64,000 bases of DNA from Fistularia commersonii. Taxonomy: Eukaryota; Chordata; Actinopteri; Syngnathiformes; Fistulariidae. Within the stretch, counting starts at the first letter, position 1. Each line of letters opens with the position of its first letter. Shown piece after piece: positions 35,148-47,200 of this stretch. The stretch lies in the NCBI GenBank assembly GCA_037954325.1, contig JBBMNZ010000071.1, positions 38,501 to 102,500 of the forward strand. Reading direction: 5' to 3'. The position numbers and the translations under genes were made by a program. The notes under the pieces were generated by a model that was not told the origin of the DNA, did not search any database, and worked only from the letters and a program-made list of their open reading frames with translations.

Positions 35148-36690
35148 TTATAATTCAAAATCGTTTATGAAGAAATTAAAATTTGGGGAGCATTTTTGCA
35201 TTCTGTTTTTGTGAATGAAGAATTCGGCCAGGCCTAAAAGAACATTGACACAGAGTTCATCTGTTATGTTGCTTAAAAGTAAACCAAATGTGATATCATC
35301 TTTTGAGAGGGAAACTGGTGACGATGGAATGAGAATGAGAAAAAATATATGGTCAGTGGTTTCAATGTTGTCTTCACAAAATGTACAAATATTATCTTCA
35401 AAAGTAAAGCGTACCCTCAATAATTCCTGAGATGGGTAGATGTCATTCATAATTTAGAAGTGGGTCTCTTTTTGCCTTGGGGGGTATGGGTAGAGTCAGA
35501 TACATAGTTCGCAGCGTGGCAATCGATTCCTTATCAAATTTATTTCAAATATTATTTTTGTTTTGACGTCCAGGGAATAAGTTTCCTGTGAAACATGTCC
35601 TAATAAAGGAGTTGCTGCACTTTCTGTCCAGAATTGAGATTCCCTGGAGTGATAGTCGGGGTAACTGTAGTTGTACGGTTCGGTGCGTAATTATATTTTT
35701 GGTCAGGAATACAAATTGTCGAGGCAGTGCGTTTCATAACTTTATCAACTCTAATATGGGAGGCTTAAATCTGTGTGTAGTACAGAACTGTTCATAGTCT
35801 AGACGACTGCCATTGTCATCCATCAAGTCAATTATTGACCATATACCTTTCTCAAAGCATTCCTTGTAAAACAGAGGTTTGTTGCCACGCAGTACATATC
35901 TATTGTTCCAAATTATTGTACTGTGTGTTGAGAAATTGTGTACATATATCATTTTCCAGTATAATAGTATTTGTTTATGGAACTCTGAAAATTGGACAGG
36001 AATCTTGTTGATATCCAAGTCAGAGATAAGTAGAAGACTTAGGCTGCCGACTATGTTGAATAAGTAGTTTGGAGTACAATACCAGAAAGAATGATGATGT
36101 TTGATCCAGGATTTCAACCAGTTCACCTTCAATGTCCCATTCAGGCAGTCCAACTCTATCACTTTCAGCCCTCCGTCACTTGTTTCTTTCCCCATATGTG
36201 ATTTTTTTAGATGGTGTGGTCTGTTCCTCCAGATAAAGTTGAAATTTATTTGGTTAATAGATTTTATGAGTTGATTTGGAGCAGCATTGGAATACACTGG
36301 GTATATACATCTGGATAAACATTCCATTTTAGTCAAATATATCGGGCCTAATATTGATAAATCTCTGTGGAGCCATATATTCAGTTTTGCTTTACTTTGA
36401 TTCAGTTTAGATTCAATGTTCCTGGATTGATTTAACTTTTGGTCCTTAGATAGGAAAATGCTCAAGTATTTTATTTCTGATTTGATAGGAACATTGCTGA
36501 TTTCCTTTAGTGGTGAGTCATGCAGCGCAAGAAGTTTGCATTTCTTTAAGTTTAATGACAATCCTGAAGCCTTGGAGAATGTTTTAATTTTTTCAACGCT
36601 TATTGGGACTTGATGTTCATTTTTCAAAACTAAGGGTGTGTCATCTGCCAGCAGGCTAATAACAATTTCTGTCCCCGACATTATTTCTGT
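35148..36690 (-). pseudogene. 5'-truncated LINE ORF2, unit 3
   Basis: Minus-strand remnant open from LADDTP to ELIKL. It then has a TGA stop at 35,734-35,736, where units 1, 2 and 4 have an arginine codon CGA: a single C-to-T change at a CpG. Beyond the stop the sequence is still alignable to the FTGNLFPG end, and the C-terminal zinc-knuckle-like fragment follows at 35,148-35,450 with CTFC and TTDHIFF. The T run at the unit 1 frameshift is seven bases, so the frame is kept there. Endonuclease and the N-terminal part of RT are missing, as in the other copies. Confidence 0.8.
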
Positions 36691-36692
36691 CC

Positions 36693-36783
<91 letters not shown>

Positions 36784-36787
36784 ACAC
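36691..36787 (+). repeat. (CA)n at the LINE 5' truncation point, unit 3
   Basis: CA array with one 'atag' interruption, the longest of the three equivalents at this breakpoint. Confidence 0.9.
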
Positions 36788-37283
36788 CTTAATTCCACTC
36801 TTTTATATACGCATGTCTGGAGTTCCGGGAGCTCGTTCTCAACGTTCTGGGGACAATCATAGCTGTGCTGATAGCATTAGCCGAAACGCACCCCCCCCAC
36901 ACCACCACCACCCCACACACACACATTAGCTCCTCCATTCATTCACATGTACACGCCGGCTGCTCCGGGAGCTCCACGCCGACGTTTCGGGGATCGATGT
37001 CCGGAGAAGGTGCACCATTGCCGGTCCGCGGTGTCCTGTAGACCCCCCCCCTCCATACACACATGCAATACGCCTTGAAACGCATCGCTCGCACCGGCGT
37101 CCTACTGCCCCTAAACTTCCCATCCTCTGCCATTGAGAAGAGAAACATTACCTCCGCTCCTCCATTCCTCCGCTTCTCCGCTCCACCGCTCCTCCGCTCC
37201 TCCGCGATGGGCCCTGGTACCCCCCCCCACCTAAACAAACTCTCACACATACACACACGAACACACTCACACAGACACAAAAA

Positions 37284-37340
<57 letters not shown>

Positions 37341-38282
37341 TAACTCATCTTAGCTGTGCTAATAGCATTAGCCGAAACGCATCCACAACCAAACAAACAT
37401 TAGCTCATCCACTCATTCACATGTGTGTGCCCAATGCTCCGGCAGCTCCAATCATACTACCGGGTGATCTATGTCCGGAGAATGCTCACATTAGCCCGTC
37501 TAAGGGGTTCTTCTGCCCCCAAGCTTCCCCGCCTCTGAGAGAAGAAACATTACCTCCGCTCCTCTGCTCCTCCGCTTCTCAGCTCCACCGCTCCTCCGCG
37601 ATGGGCCCTGGTACTCCCCCCCCTCCCCCCCACCTAAACAAACTCTCACACAAAATCACTCACACACACACAAAAACACACAAACACACACACACACACA
37701 TACACACACACCTGAACTTATCATAGCTGTGCTAATAGCATTAGCCGAAACGCATTCACAACCAAACAAACATTAGCTAAACCACTCATTCACATGTGTG
37801 TGCCCAATGGTACTCCCTGTCCACGACCCCCCCCCCCACCAAAAGAGCCTCTCACACACACACACACACACAAAGACACTCACACACACACAGACACACA
37901 CATAATCACATACACATACCTTAAGTCTTCATAGCTGTGCTAATAGCTTTAGCCGAAACGCATCCACAACCAAACAAACATTAGCTCATCCACTCATTCA
38001 CATGTGTGTGCCCTGGTACTCCGTGTCCGCGACCCCCCCCCCCACCAAAACAAACTATCACACACATACACAAAGACACTCACACACACACACACACTGA
38101 CACACATACACACATTAAGTCATCATAGCTGTGCTAGTAGCATTAGCCGAACGCATCCACAACCAAACAAACATTAGCTCATCCACTCATTCACATGTGT
38201 GTGCCCAATGGTCCGCTTCTCCGCTCCACCGCTCCTCCACTATGGGCCCTGGTACTCCCGATCCGCCGGACTCAGGAGAATT
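36788..38282 (+). repeat. Tandem poly-C/(CA)n modules, unit 3 left block
   Basis: Parallel to 22,082-23,558: cgccgacg subtype at 36,925-37,095, then modules near 37,397, 37,771, 37,979 and 38,170. One module reads 'agccgaacgcatcc' (one A lost) at about 38,147. Confidence 0.85.
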
Positions 38283-38680
38283 AAGAATAAGAATCAGAAC
38301 AACTTTATTAATCCCGAAGGAAATTGCAGTGCCAGAGTTACAGAAAATATAACAGTAATAAATAATAAAAGAAAGGCAGAATTATAAATAAAAATAAACT
38401 ATAAACTATAAAGTGTTTCAGTGAAACTATAGAGTGTCTTAGTAAGCACTGATAAAACTATAAGTGTCTTAGTAACAAGTGGGGTAAGGAGTGCGCAATA
38501 GTATGATAGAAGGGAACATTATAGTGTAGCTGTTATGAGATGAGATGAAATATTGCACAATGTAGCTGTTATGAGATGAAATATTGCACAGTTTCTGAAT
38601 ATTGCACAGAAATGAGATATTGCACATTTTTGTTTGTTTTTAAGTTAAAGATAGGTTTTTATGGTTGCCGGCGGCTGAAT
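38283..38680. mobile_element. ~396-base AT-rich dispersed insertion, unit 3
   Basis: Third copy of the insertion at 7,476-7,871, at the same module position. Here the first motif reads 'tttattaatcccgaaggaaa'. Confidence 0.7.
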
Positions 38681-41378
38681 GGGACGTGCTTCTGCCCTCC
38701 ATCCGCTCCACAGCTCATCCGCTCCAGGCCCAGCTACCCCCTGTCCGCGCCCCCCCCCCACCTAAACAAACTGTCACACACATATACACAATCGCACAGA
38801 CAAACACACACACACACACACACAAGAACACACAAACACACAAGAACACACAAACACACAAACACACACACACACACACACACCTTAAGTCATCATACCT
38901 GTGCTAATAGCTCCCAAGCTTCCCCGCCTCTGAGAGGAGAAACAATACCTCCGCTACTCCGCTTCTCAGCTCCACCGCTCCTCCGCTATGGGCCCTGGTA
39001 ACCCCCCCACCTAAACACACTCACACACACACAAAAACACACAAACACACACACGCACACACACACACATACACACACACAAACACACACACAAACACAC
39101 CTTAACTCATCATAGCTGTGCTAATAGCATTAGCCGAAACGCATCCACGACCAAACAAACATTAGCTCATCCACTCATTCACATGTGTGTGCCCAATGGT
39201 CCGGGAGCTCCAATCATACGTCCGGGGGATCTATGTCCGGAGAATGTGAGCATTAGCCCGTCTAAGGGGTTCTTCTGCCCCCAAGCTTCCCCGCCTCTGA
39301 GAGAAGAAACATTACCTTCGCTCCTCTGCTCCTCCGCTTCTCAGCTCCACCGCTCCTCCGCTATGGGCCCTGGTACTCCCCCCCCCCCACCTAAACAAAC
39401 TCTCACACAAAATCACTCACACACACACAAAAACACACAAACACACACACACACACATACACACACACCTTAACTCATCATAGCTGTGCTAATAGCTTTA
39501 GCCGAAACACATCCACAACCAAACAAACATTAGCTTATCCACTCATTCACATGTGTGTGCCCTGGTACTCCGTGTCCGCGACCCCCCCCCCCACCAAAAC
39601 AAACTATCACACACATACACAAAGACACTCACACACACACACACACACTGACACACATACACACATTAAGTCATCATAGTTGTGCTAATAGCATTAGCCG
39701 AAATGCATCCACAACCAAACAAACATTAGCTCATCCACTCATTCACATGTGTGTGCCCAATGGTTCGCTTCTCCGCTCCACCGCTCCTCCGCTCCTCCGC
39801 TATGGGCCCTGGTACTCCCGATCCGCCGGACTCAGGAGAATTATGGGACGTGCCTTTGCCCTCCATCCGCTCCACAGCTCATCCGCTCCAGGCCCAGCTA
39901 CCCCCTGTCCGCGCCCCCCCCCCACCTAAACAAATTGTCACACACATATACACAAACGCACACACAAACACACACACACACACACACACAAGAACACACA
40001 ACACACAAACACACAAACACACACACACACACACACCTTAAGTCATCATACCTGTGCTAATAGCTCCCAAGATTCCCCGCCTCTGAGAGGAGAAACAATA
40101 CCTCCGCTACTCCGCTCCTCCGCTTCTCAGCTCCACCGCTCCTCGGCTATGGGCCCTGGTACCCCCCCCCCACCTAAACACACTCACTCACACACAAAAA
40201 CACACAAACACACACACGCACACACACACACATACACAAACACACCTTAACTCATCATAGCTGTGCTAATAGCTTTAGCCGAAACGCATCCACAACCAAA
40301 CAAACATTAGCTTATCCACTCATTCACATGTGTGTGCCCTGGTACTCCGTGTCCGCGACCCCCCCCCCCACCAAAACAAACTATCACACACATACACAAA
40401 GACACTCACACACACACACACACACTGACACACATACACACATTAAGTCATCATAGTTGTGCTAATAGCATTAGCCGAAATGCATCCACAACCAAACAAA
40501 CATTAGCTCATCCACTCATTCACATGTGTGTGCCCAATGGTTCGCTTCTCCGCTCCACCGCTCCTCCGCTCCTCCGCTATGGGCCCTGGTACTCCCGATC
40601 CGCCGGACTCAGGAGAATTATGGGACGTGCCTTTGCCCTCCATCCGCTCCACAGCTCATCCGCTCCAGGCCCAGCTACCCCCTGTCCGCGCCCCCCCCCC
40701 ACCTAAACAAATTGTCACACACATATACACAAACGCACACACAAACACACACACACACACACACACAAGAACACACAACACACAAACACACAAACACACA
40801 CACACACACACACCTTAAGTCATCATACCTGTGCTAATAGCTCCCAAGATTCCCCGCCTCTGAGAGGAGAAACAATACCTCCGCTACTCCGCTCCTCCGC
40901 TTCTCAGCTCCACCGCTCCTCGGCTATGGGCCCTGGTACCCCCCCCCCACCTAAACACACTCACTCACACACAAAAACACACAAACACACACACGCACAC
41001 ACACACACATACACAAACACACCTTAACTCATCATAGCTGTGCTAATACCATTAGCCGAAACGCATCCACTACCAAACAAACATTAGCTCATCCACTCAT
41101 TCACATGTGTGTGCCCAATGGTCTGGGAGCTCCAATCATACGTCCGGGGGATCTATATCTGGAGAAGGCTCACAGTGGCTGGTCTAAAGCGTCCTACTGC
41201 CCCCAAACTTCCCATCCTCTGCCTTTGAGAAGAGAAAAATGACCTCCGCTCCTCCATTCCTCCGCTTCTCCGCTCCACCGCTCTTCCGCGATGGGCCTTG
41301 GTACCCCCCCTCCACCTAAACAAACTCTCACACACACACACATGACCACCCTCACACAGACACAAAAACAAACAAACA

Positions 41379-41415
<37 letters not shown>

Positions 41416-43383
41416 TAACTCATCATAGCTGTGCTAATAGCATTAGCCGAAACGCATCCACAACCAAACAAACATTAGCTCATCCACTCATTCACATGTG
41501 TGTGCCCAATGGTCCGGGAGCTCCAATCATACGTTCGGGGGATCTATGTCCGGAGAATGCTCACATTAGCCCGTCTAAGGGGTTCTGATGCCCCCAAGCT
41601 TCCCCGCCTCTGAGAGGAGAAACTATACGTCTGCTACTCCGCTCCTCCGCTCCTCCGCTTCTCAGCACCACTGCTCCTCCGCTTTGGGCCCTGGAATTCC
41701 CGAACCGCTGGACATAAGCGAATCAAGGCCGGGCATCTGCCCTCCTCCGCTCCTCAGCTCATCTGTTCGAGGCCCTGGTACTCCCTGTCCGCGCCCCCCC
41801 CCCCACCTAAACAAACTCACACACACACACACACACGAACACACACACAGACACACACAGACACACACCTTAACTCATCTTAGCTGTGCTAATAGCATTA
41901 GCCGAAACGCATCCACAACCAAACAAACATTAGCTCATCCACTCATTCACATGTGTGTGCCCAATGGTCCGGCAGCTCCAATCATACGACCGGGGGATCT
42001 ATGTCCGGAGAATGCTCACATTAGCCCGTCTAAGGGGTTCTGCCCCCAAGCTTCCCCGCCTCTGAGAGAAGAAACATTACCTCCGCTCCTCCGCTCCTCC
42101 GCTTCTCAGCTCCACCGCTCCTCCGCGATGGGCCCTGGTACTCCCCCCCCCACCTAAACAAACTCTCACACAAAATCACTCACACACACACAAAAACACA
42201 CAAACACACACACACACACACATACACACACACCTTAACTCATCATAGCTGTGCTAATAGCATTAGCCGAAACGCATCCACAACCAAACAAACATTAGCT
42301 CATCCACTCATTCACATGTGTGTGCCCTATGGTACTCCCTGTCCGCGACCCCCCCCACCAAAAGAGCCTCTCACACACACAAAGACACTCACACACACAC
42401 AGACACACATATACACTCATACACACACCTTAAGTCTTCATAGCTGTGCTAATAGCTTTAGCCGAAACGCATCCACAACCAAACAAACATTAGCTCCTCC
42501 ACTCATTCACATGTGTGTGCCCTGGTACTCCTTGTCCGTGACCCCCCCACCCCCCCTACCAAAACAAACAATCACACACATACACAAAGACACTCACACA
42601 CACACACACACTGACACACATACACACATTAAGTCATGATAGCTGTGCTAATAGCATTAGCCGAAATGCATCCACAACCAAACAAACATTAACTCATCCA
42701 CTCATTCACATGTGTGTGCCCAATGGTCCGCTTCTCCGCTCCACCGCTCCTCCGCTATAGGCCCTGGTACTCCCGATCCACAAACACACACAAACACACA
42801 CACACACACACACACACAAGAACACAAAAACACACAAACACACAAACACCCACACACACACACACCTTAAGTCATCATAGCTGTGCTAATAGCATTAGCC
42901 GAAACGCATCCACAACCAAACAAACATTAGCTCGTCCACTCATTCAAATGTATGTGCCCAGAGGTCCTGGATCTCCGGTCATACGTCCGGGGCATCTATG
43001 TCCGGAGAAGGCTCACATTTGCCGGTCTAAGGGGTCCTGCTGCCCCCAAGCTTCCCCGCCTTTGAGAAGAGAAATATAATATCGCTCCTCCGCTCCTCCG
43101 CTTCTCAACACCTCCGCTCCTCCGCTATTGGCCCTGGTACTCCCGATCCTGCAAACTCAGGAGAATTGCGAGAGGTGCTTCTGCTCTCCTCCACTCCTCC
43201 GCTTCTCCGCTCCTCCGCTTTTCCGCTTTGGGCCCTGGAACTCCCGAACCGCTGGATATAAGGGAATCACGGGCTGGGCTTATGCCCTCCTCTGCTCCTC
43301 AGCTCATCCGCTCGAGGCCCTGGTACTCCCTGTCCGCGACCCCCCCCCACCTAAACAAACTCTCACACACACACACAGACACA

Positions 43384-43421
<38 letters not shown>

Positions 43422-44215
43422 CACACCTTAACTCATCATAGCTGTGCTAATAGCATTAGCCGAAACGCATCCACAACTAAACAAACATTAGCTCTTCCAC
43501 TCATTCACATGTGTGTGCCCAATGGTCCGGGAGCTCCAATCATACGTCCGGGGGATCTATGTCCGGAGAATGCTCATATTAGCCCATCTAAGGGGTTCTG
43601 CTGCCCCCAAGCTTCCCCGCCTCTGAGTGGAGAAACAATACTTCCGCTACTCCGCTCCTCCGCTTCTCAGCTCCACCGCTCTTCCGCTATGGGCCCTGGT
43701 ACTCCCCCCCTCCACCTAAATAAACTCTCACACATACACACACAAGAACACACTGACACACAAACACACAAAGACACACACACAGCTCAGCTCCACCGCT
43801 CCTCCGCTTTGGGCCCTGGAATTCCCGAACCGCTTGACATAAGCGAATCACGGGCCGGGCTTCTGCCCTCCTCCGCTCCTCAGCTCATCCGCTCTTGGCA
43901 CTGGTACTCCCTGTCCGCGACCCCCCCCCCCCCACCAAAACAACCTCACTCACACAAACACACAAAGACACTCACACACACACACAAACACACACACACC
44001 TTAAGTCTTCATAGCTGTGCTAATAGCGTTAGCCGAAAAGCATCCACAACCAAACAAACATTAGCTCATCCAATCATTCACAAGTATGTACCAAGAGGTC
44101 CGGGAGCCCCGGTCATACGTCCGGGAGAGCTATGTCCATAGAAGGCTCATATTGGCCAGTCTAAGGGGTCCTGCTGCCCCAAAGCTTCCCCGCCTTTGAG
44201 AAGAGAAACATAAGT
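38681..44215 (+). repeat. Tandem poly-C/(CA)n modules, unit 3 right block
   Basis: The longest module block. Starts are near 39,162, 39,531, 39,722, 40,308, 40,499, 41,082, 41,471, 41,928, 42,291, 42,489, 42,685, 42,924, 43,480 and 44,061. It contains the 777-base tandem duplication annotated separately. At 42,775 one module is fused to a (CA)n tail directly after 'cccgatcca', losing its GC-rich middle. Confidence 0.85.
39494..41047 (+). repeat. Recent 777-base tandem duplication (two copies)
   Basis: Copy one is 39,494-40,270 and copy two 40,271-41,047. They look identical apart from about one base near the left edge (acacatcc versus acgcatcc), including poly-C and (CA)n lengths. It covers two modules, one with and one without the GC-rich middle. 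Units 1 and 2 have one copy at this place. Confidence 0.85.
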
Positions 44216-47200
44216 CTGCTCCTCCACTCCTCCGCTCCTCCGCTCTTCCGCTCCTCCTCTCCTCCGCTCCTCCGCTTCTCCGCTCCTCCGCTCCTCCGCT
44301 CCTCCGCTCCTCCGCTCCTCCGCTCCTCCGCTCCTCCGGTACTCCGCTCCTCCGCTCCTCCGCTCCTGGCCCTGGTACTCCTGAACTGCTGGACATAAGC
44401 GATTCAGGCTCCAAACCCTGGTACTCCCCTTCCGCGGGACTCAGGCGAATTGTCGGACGGGCTTCCGCTCTCCTCCGCTCCTCCGCTCCTCTGCTCTTCC
44501 GCTCCTCCGCTCCTCCGCTCCTCCTCTCCTCCGCTCCTCCGCTTCTCCGTTCTTCCGCTCATCCGCTGCTGGCCCTGGTACTCCTGAACTGCTGGACCTG
44601 GGCGAATCAGGCTCCAGGCCCTGGTACTCCCTCTCCGCGGGACTCAGGTGAATTGTCGGCCGGGCTTCCGCTCTCCTCCGCTTCTCTTCTCATCCGCTCC
44701 TCCGCTCCGCCGCTCAAGTTCCTGGTACTCCTGACCGTTGGATATAAGTGAACCTGCTCAAGGCCCTGGTACTCCCAATCCGCGGGACTCTGGCGAAATG
44801 TGGACCGTGCTTCCCCTCTCCTCCGCTCCTCCACTCATCCGCCCCTCCGCTCCTTTGCTCCTCCGCAATGGCCCTGGTACTCCTGAACTGCTGAACATCA
44901 TTTAATCACGCTACAGGCCCTGGTACTCCCTTTCTCCGGGATTTAGGCATATTGTGGTCCATGCTTCCGCTCTCCTCCGTTCCTCCGCGCCTCTGCTCCT
45001 CCGCTCCTCCGCTTCTCCGTTCTTCCGCTCATCCGCTCCGCCGCTCATCCGCTACTGGCCCTGGTACTCCTGAACTGCTGGACCTGGGTGAATCAGGCTC
45101 CAGGCCCTGGTACTCCCTCTCCGCGGGACTCAGGTGTATTGTCGGCCGGGCTTCCGCTCTCTTCCGCTTCTCCTCTCATCCGCTCCTCCGCTCCTCCGCT
45201 CCTCCGCTCCTTTGCTCCTCCGCTCCACCGCTTCTCCGTTCTTCCGCTCATCCGCTCTGCCGCTCATCCGCTCCTGTCCCTGGTACTCCTGAACTGCTGG
45301 ACATAAGCGATTCAGGCTCCAGACCCTGGTACTCCCCTTCCGCGGGACTCAAGCGAATTGTCGGCCGGGCTTCCGCTCACCTCCGCTCCTCCGCTCCTCC
45401 GCTCCTCCGCTCCTCCGCTCCTCCGCTCCTCCGCTCCTCCGCTCCTCCTCTCTGGGCCCTGGTACTCCTGAACTGCTTGCCATAGGCATATAAGGCTCCA
45501 GGCCCTGGTGCTCCCAATCCGCGGGCTTCCGCTCACCTCCGCTCCTCCGCTCATCCGCTCATCCGCTCCTCCGCTCCCCCGCTCTTCCGCTCAAGGCCCT
45601 GGTACTCCCGAACCGCTGGACATAAGCGAATCATGCTCCAGTTTCCTGGTACTCCCTATCCGTGTGACTTAGGCGAATTGTCGGCCGGGCTTCCGCTCAC
45701 CTCCGCTCCTCCGCTCCTCCGCTCCTCCGCTCCTCCGCTCCTCCGCTCTTCTGCTCATCTGCTCCTCCGCTCCCCCGCTCCAGGCCCTGGTACTCCCAAT
45801 CCGCGGGACTTAGGCGAATTGTCGGCCGGGCTTCCGCTCTCCTCCGCTTCTCCTCTCATCCGCTCCTCCGCTCCGGGCCCTGGTACTCCTGAACTGCTAG
45901 ACATAAGCGATTCAGGCTGAAGGCCCTGGTAATCCCCTTCCGCAGGACTCAGGAGAATTGTCGGCTGGGCTTCCGATCTCTTCCGCTTCTCCCCTCCTCC
46001 GCACCTCCGCTCCTCCGCTCCTCTGCTCATCTGCTCCTCCGCTCCCCCGCTCCAGGCCCTGGTACTCCCAATCCGCGGGACTAAGGCGAATTGTCGGCCG
46101 GGCTTCCGCTCTCCTCCGCTTCTCCGCTCCTCTGCTCCTCCGCTACTCCGCTCCTCCGCTCCTCCGCTCTAGGCCCTGGTACTCCTGAACTGCTTGCCAT
46201 AAGCGAATCAGGCTCCAGGCCCTGGTACTCCCAATCCACGGGACTCAGGCGAAATGTGGGCCGGGCTTCCGCTCTCCTCCGCTCCTCCGCTCCTCCACTC
46301 CTCCGCTCCTCCCCTCCGGCCCTGGTACTCCTGAACTGCTGGACATAAGCGAAACAGGCTCCAGGCCCTGGTACTCCCTTTACGCGGGACTTAGGCGAAT
46401 ATTCGGCCGGGCTTCCGCTCACCTCCGCTCCTCCGCTCCTCCGCTCCTCCGTTCCGGCCCTTGTACTCCTGAACTGCTGGACATAAGCGAATCAGGCTCA
46501 AGGCCCTGGTACTCCTTCTCCGCGGGACTTAGGCGAATTGTCGGCCGGGCTTCCGCTCACCTCCGCTCCTCCGCTCATCCGGTCCTCCACTCATCCGCCC
46601 CTCCGCTCCTTCGCTCCTCCGCACCTGGCCCTGGTACACCTGCATTGCTGAACATCATTAAATCACGTTTATGGCCCTGGTACTCCCTCTCCGCTGGAGT
46701 CAGGCGAATTGTCGACCGGGCTTCCGCTCTCCTAAGCTCATCCGCTCATCCGCTCCTCCGCTCCTCCGCTGTGGGCCCTGGTACTCCGGAACCGCAGGAC
46801 ATAAGCGATTCAGGCTCCAGGCCCTGGTACTCCCTTTCCGCGGGACTCAGGCAAATTTTCGGCCGGATTCCGCTCTCCTCCGCTCATCCGCTCCTCCGCT
46901 CCACCACTTAAACGTTCTTCAACTCCTCCGCTCCTCCGCTCCGGGCCCTGGTACTCCTGAACTGCTAGACATAATCGAATCAGGTACCAGGCCTTGGTAC
47001 TCCCTCTCCGCGGGACTTAGGCGAATTTTCGGCCGGGCTTCTGCTCACCTCCGCTCCGCCGCTCATCTGCTCCTCCGCTCCTCCGCTCCTCCGCTCCTCC
47101 GCTCCTCCGCTCCTCCGCTCTTCTGCTCATCTGCTCCTCCGCTCCCCCATTCCGGGCCCTGGTACTCCCAATCCGCGGAACTTAGGCGAATTGTCGGCCG

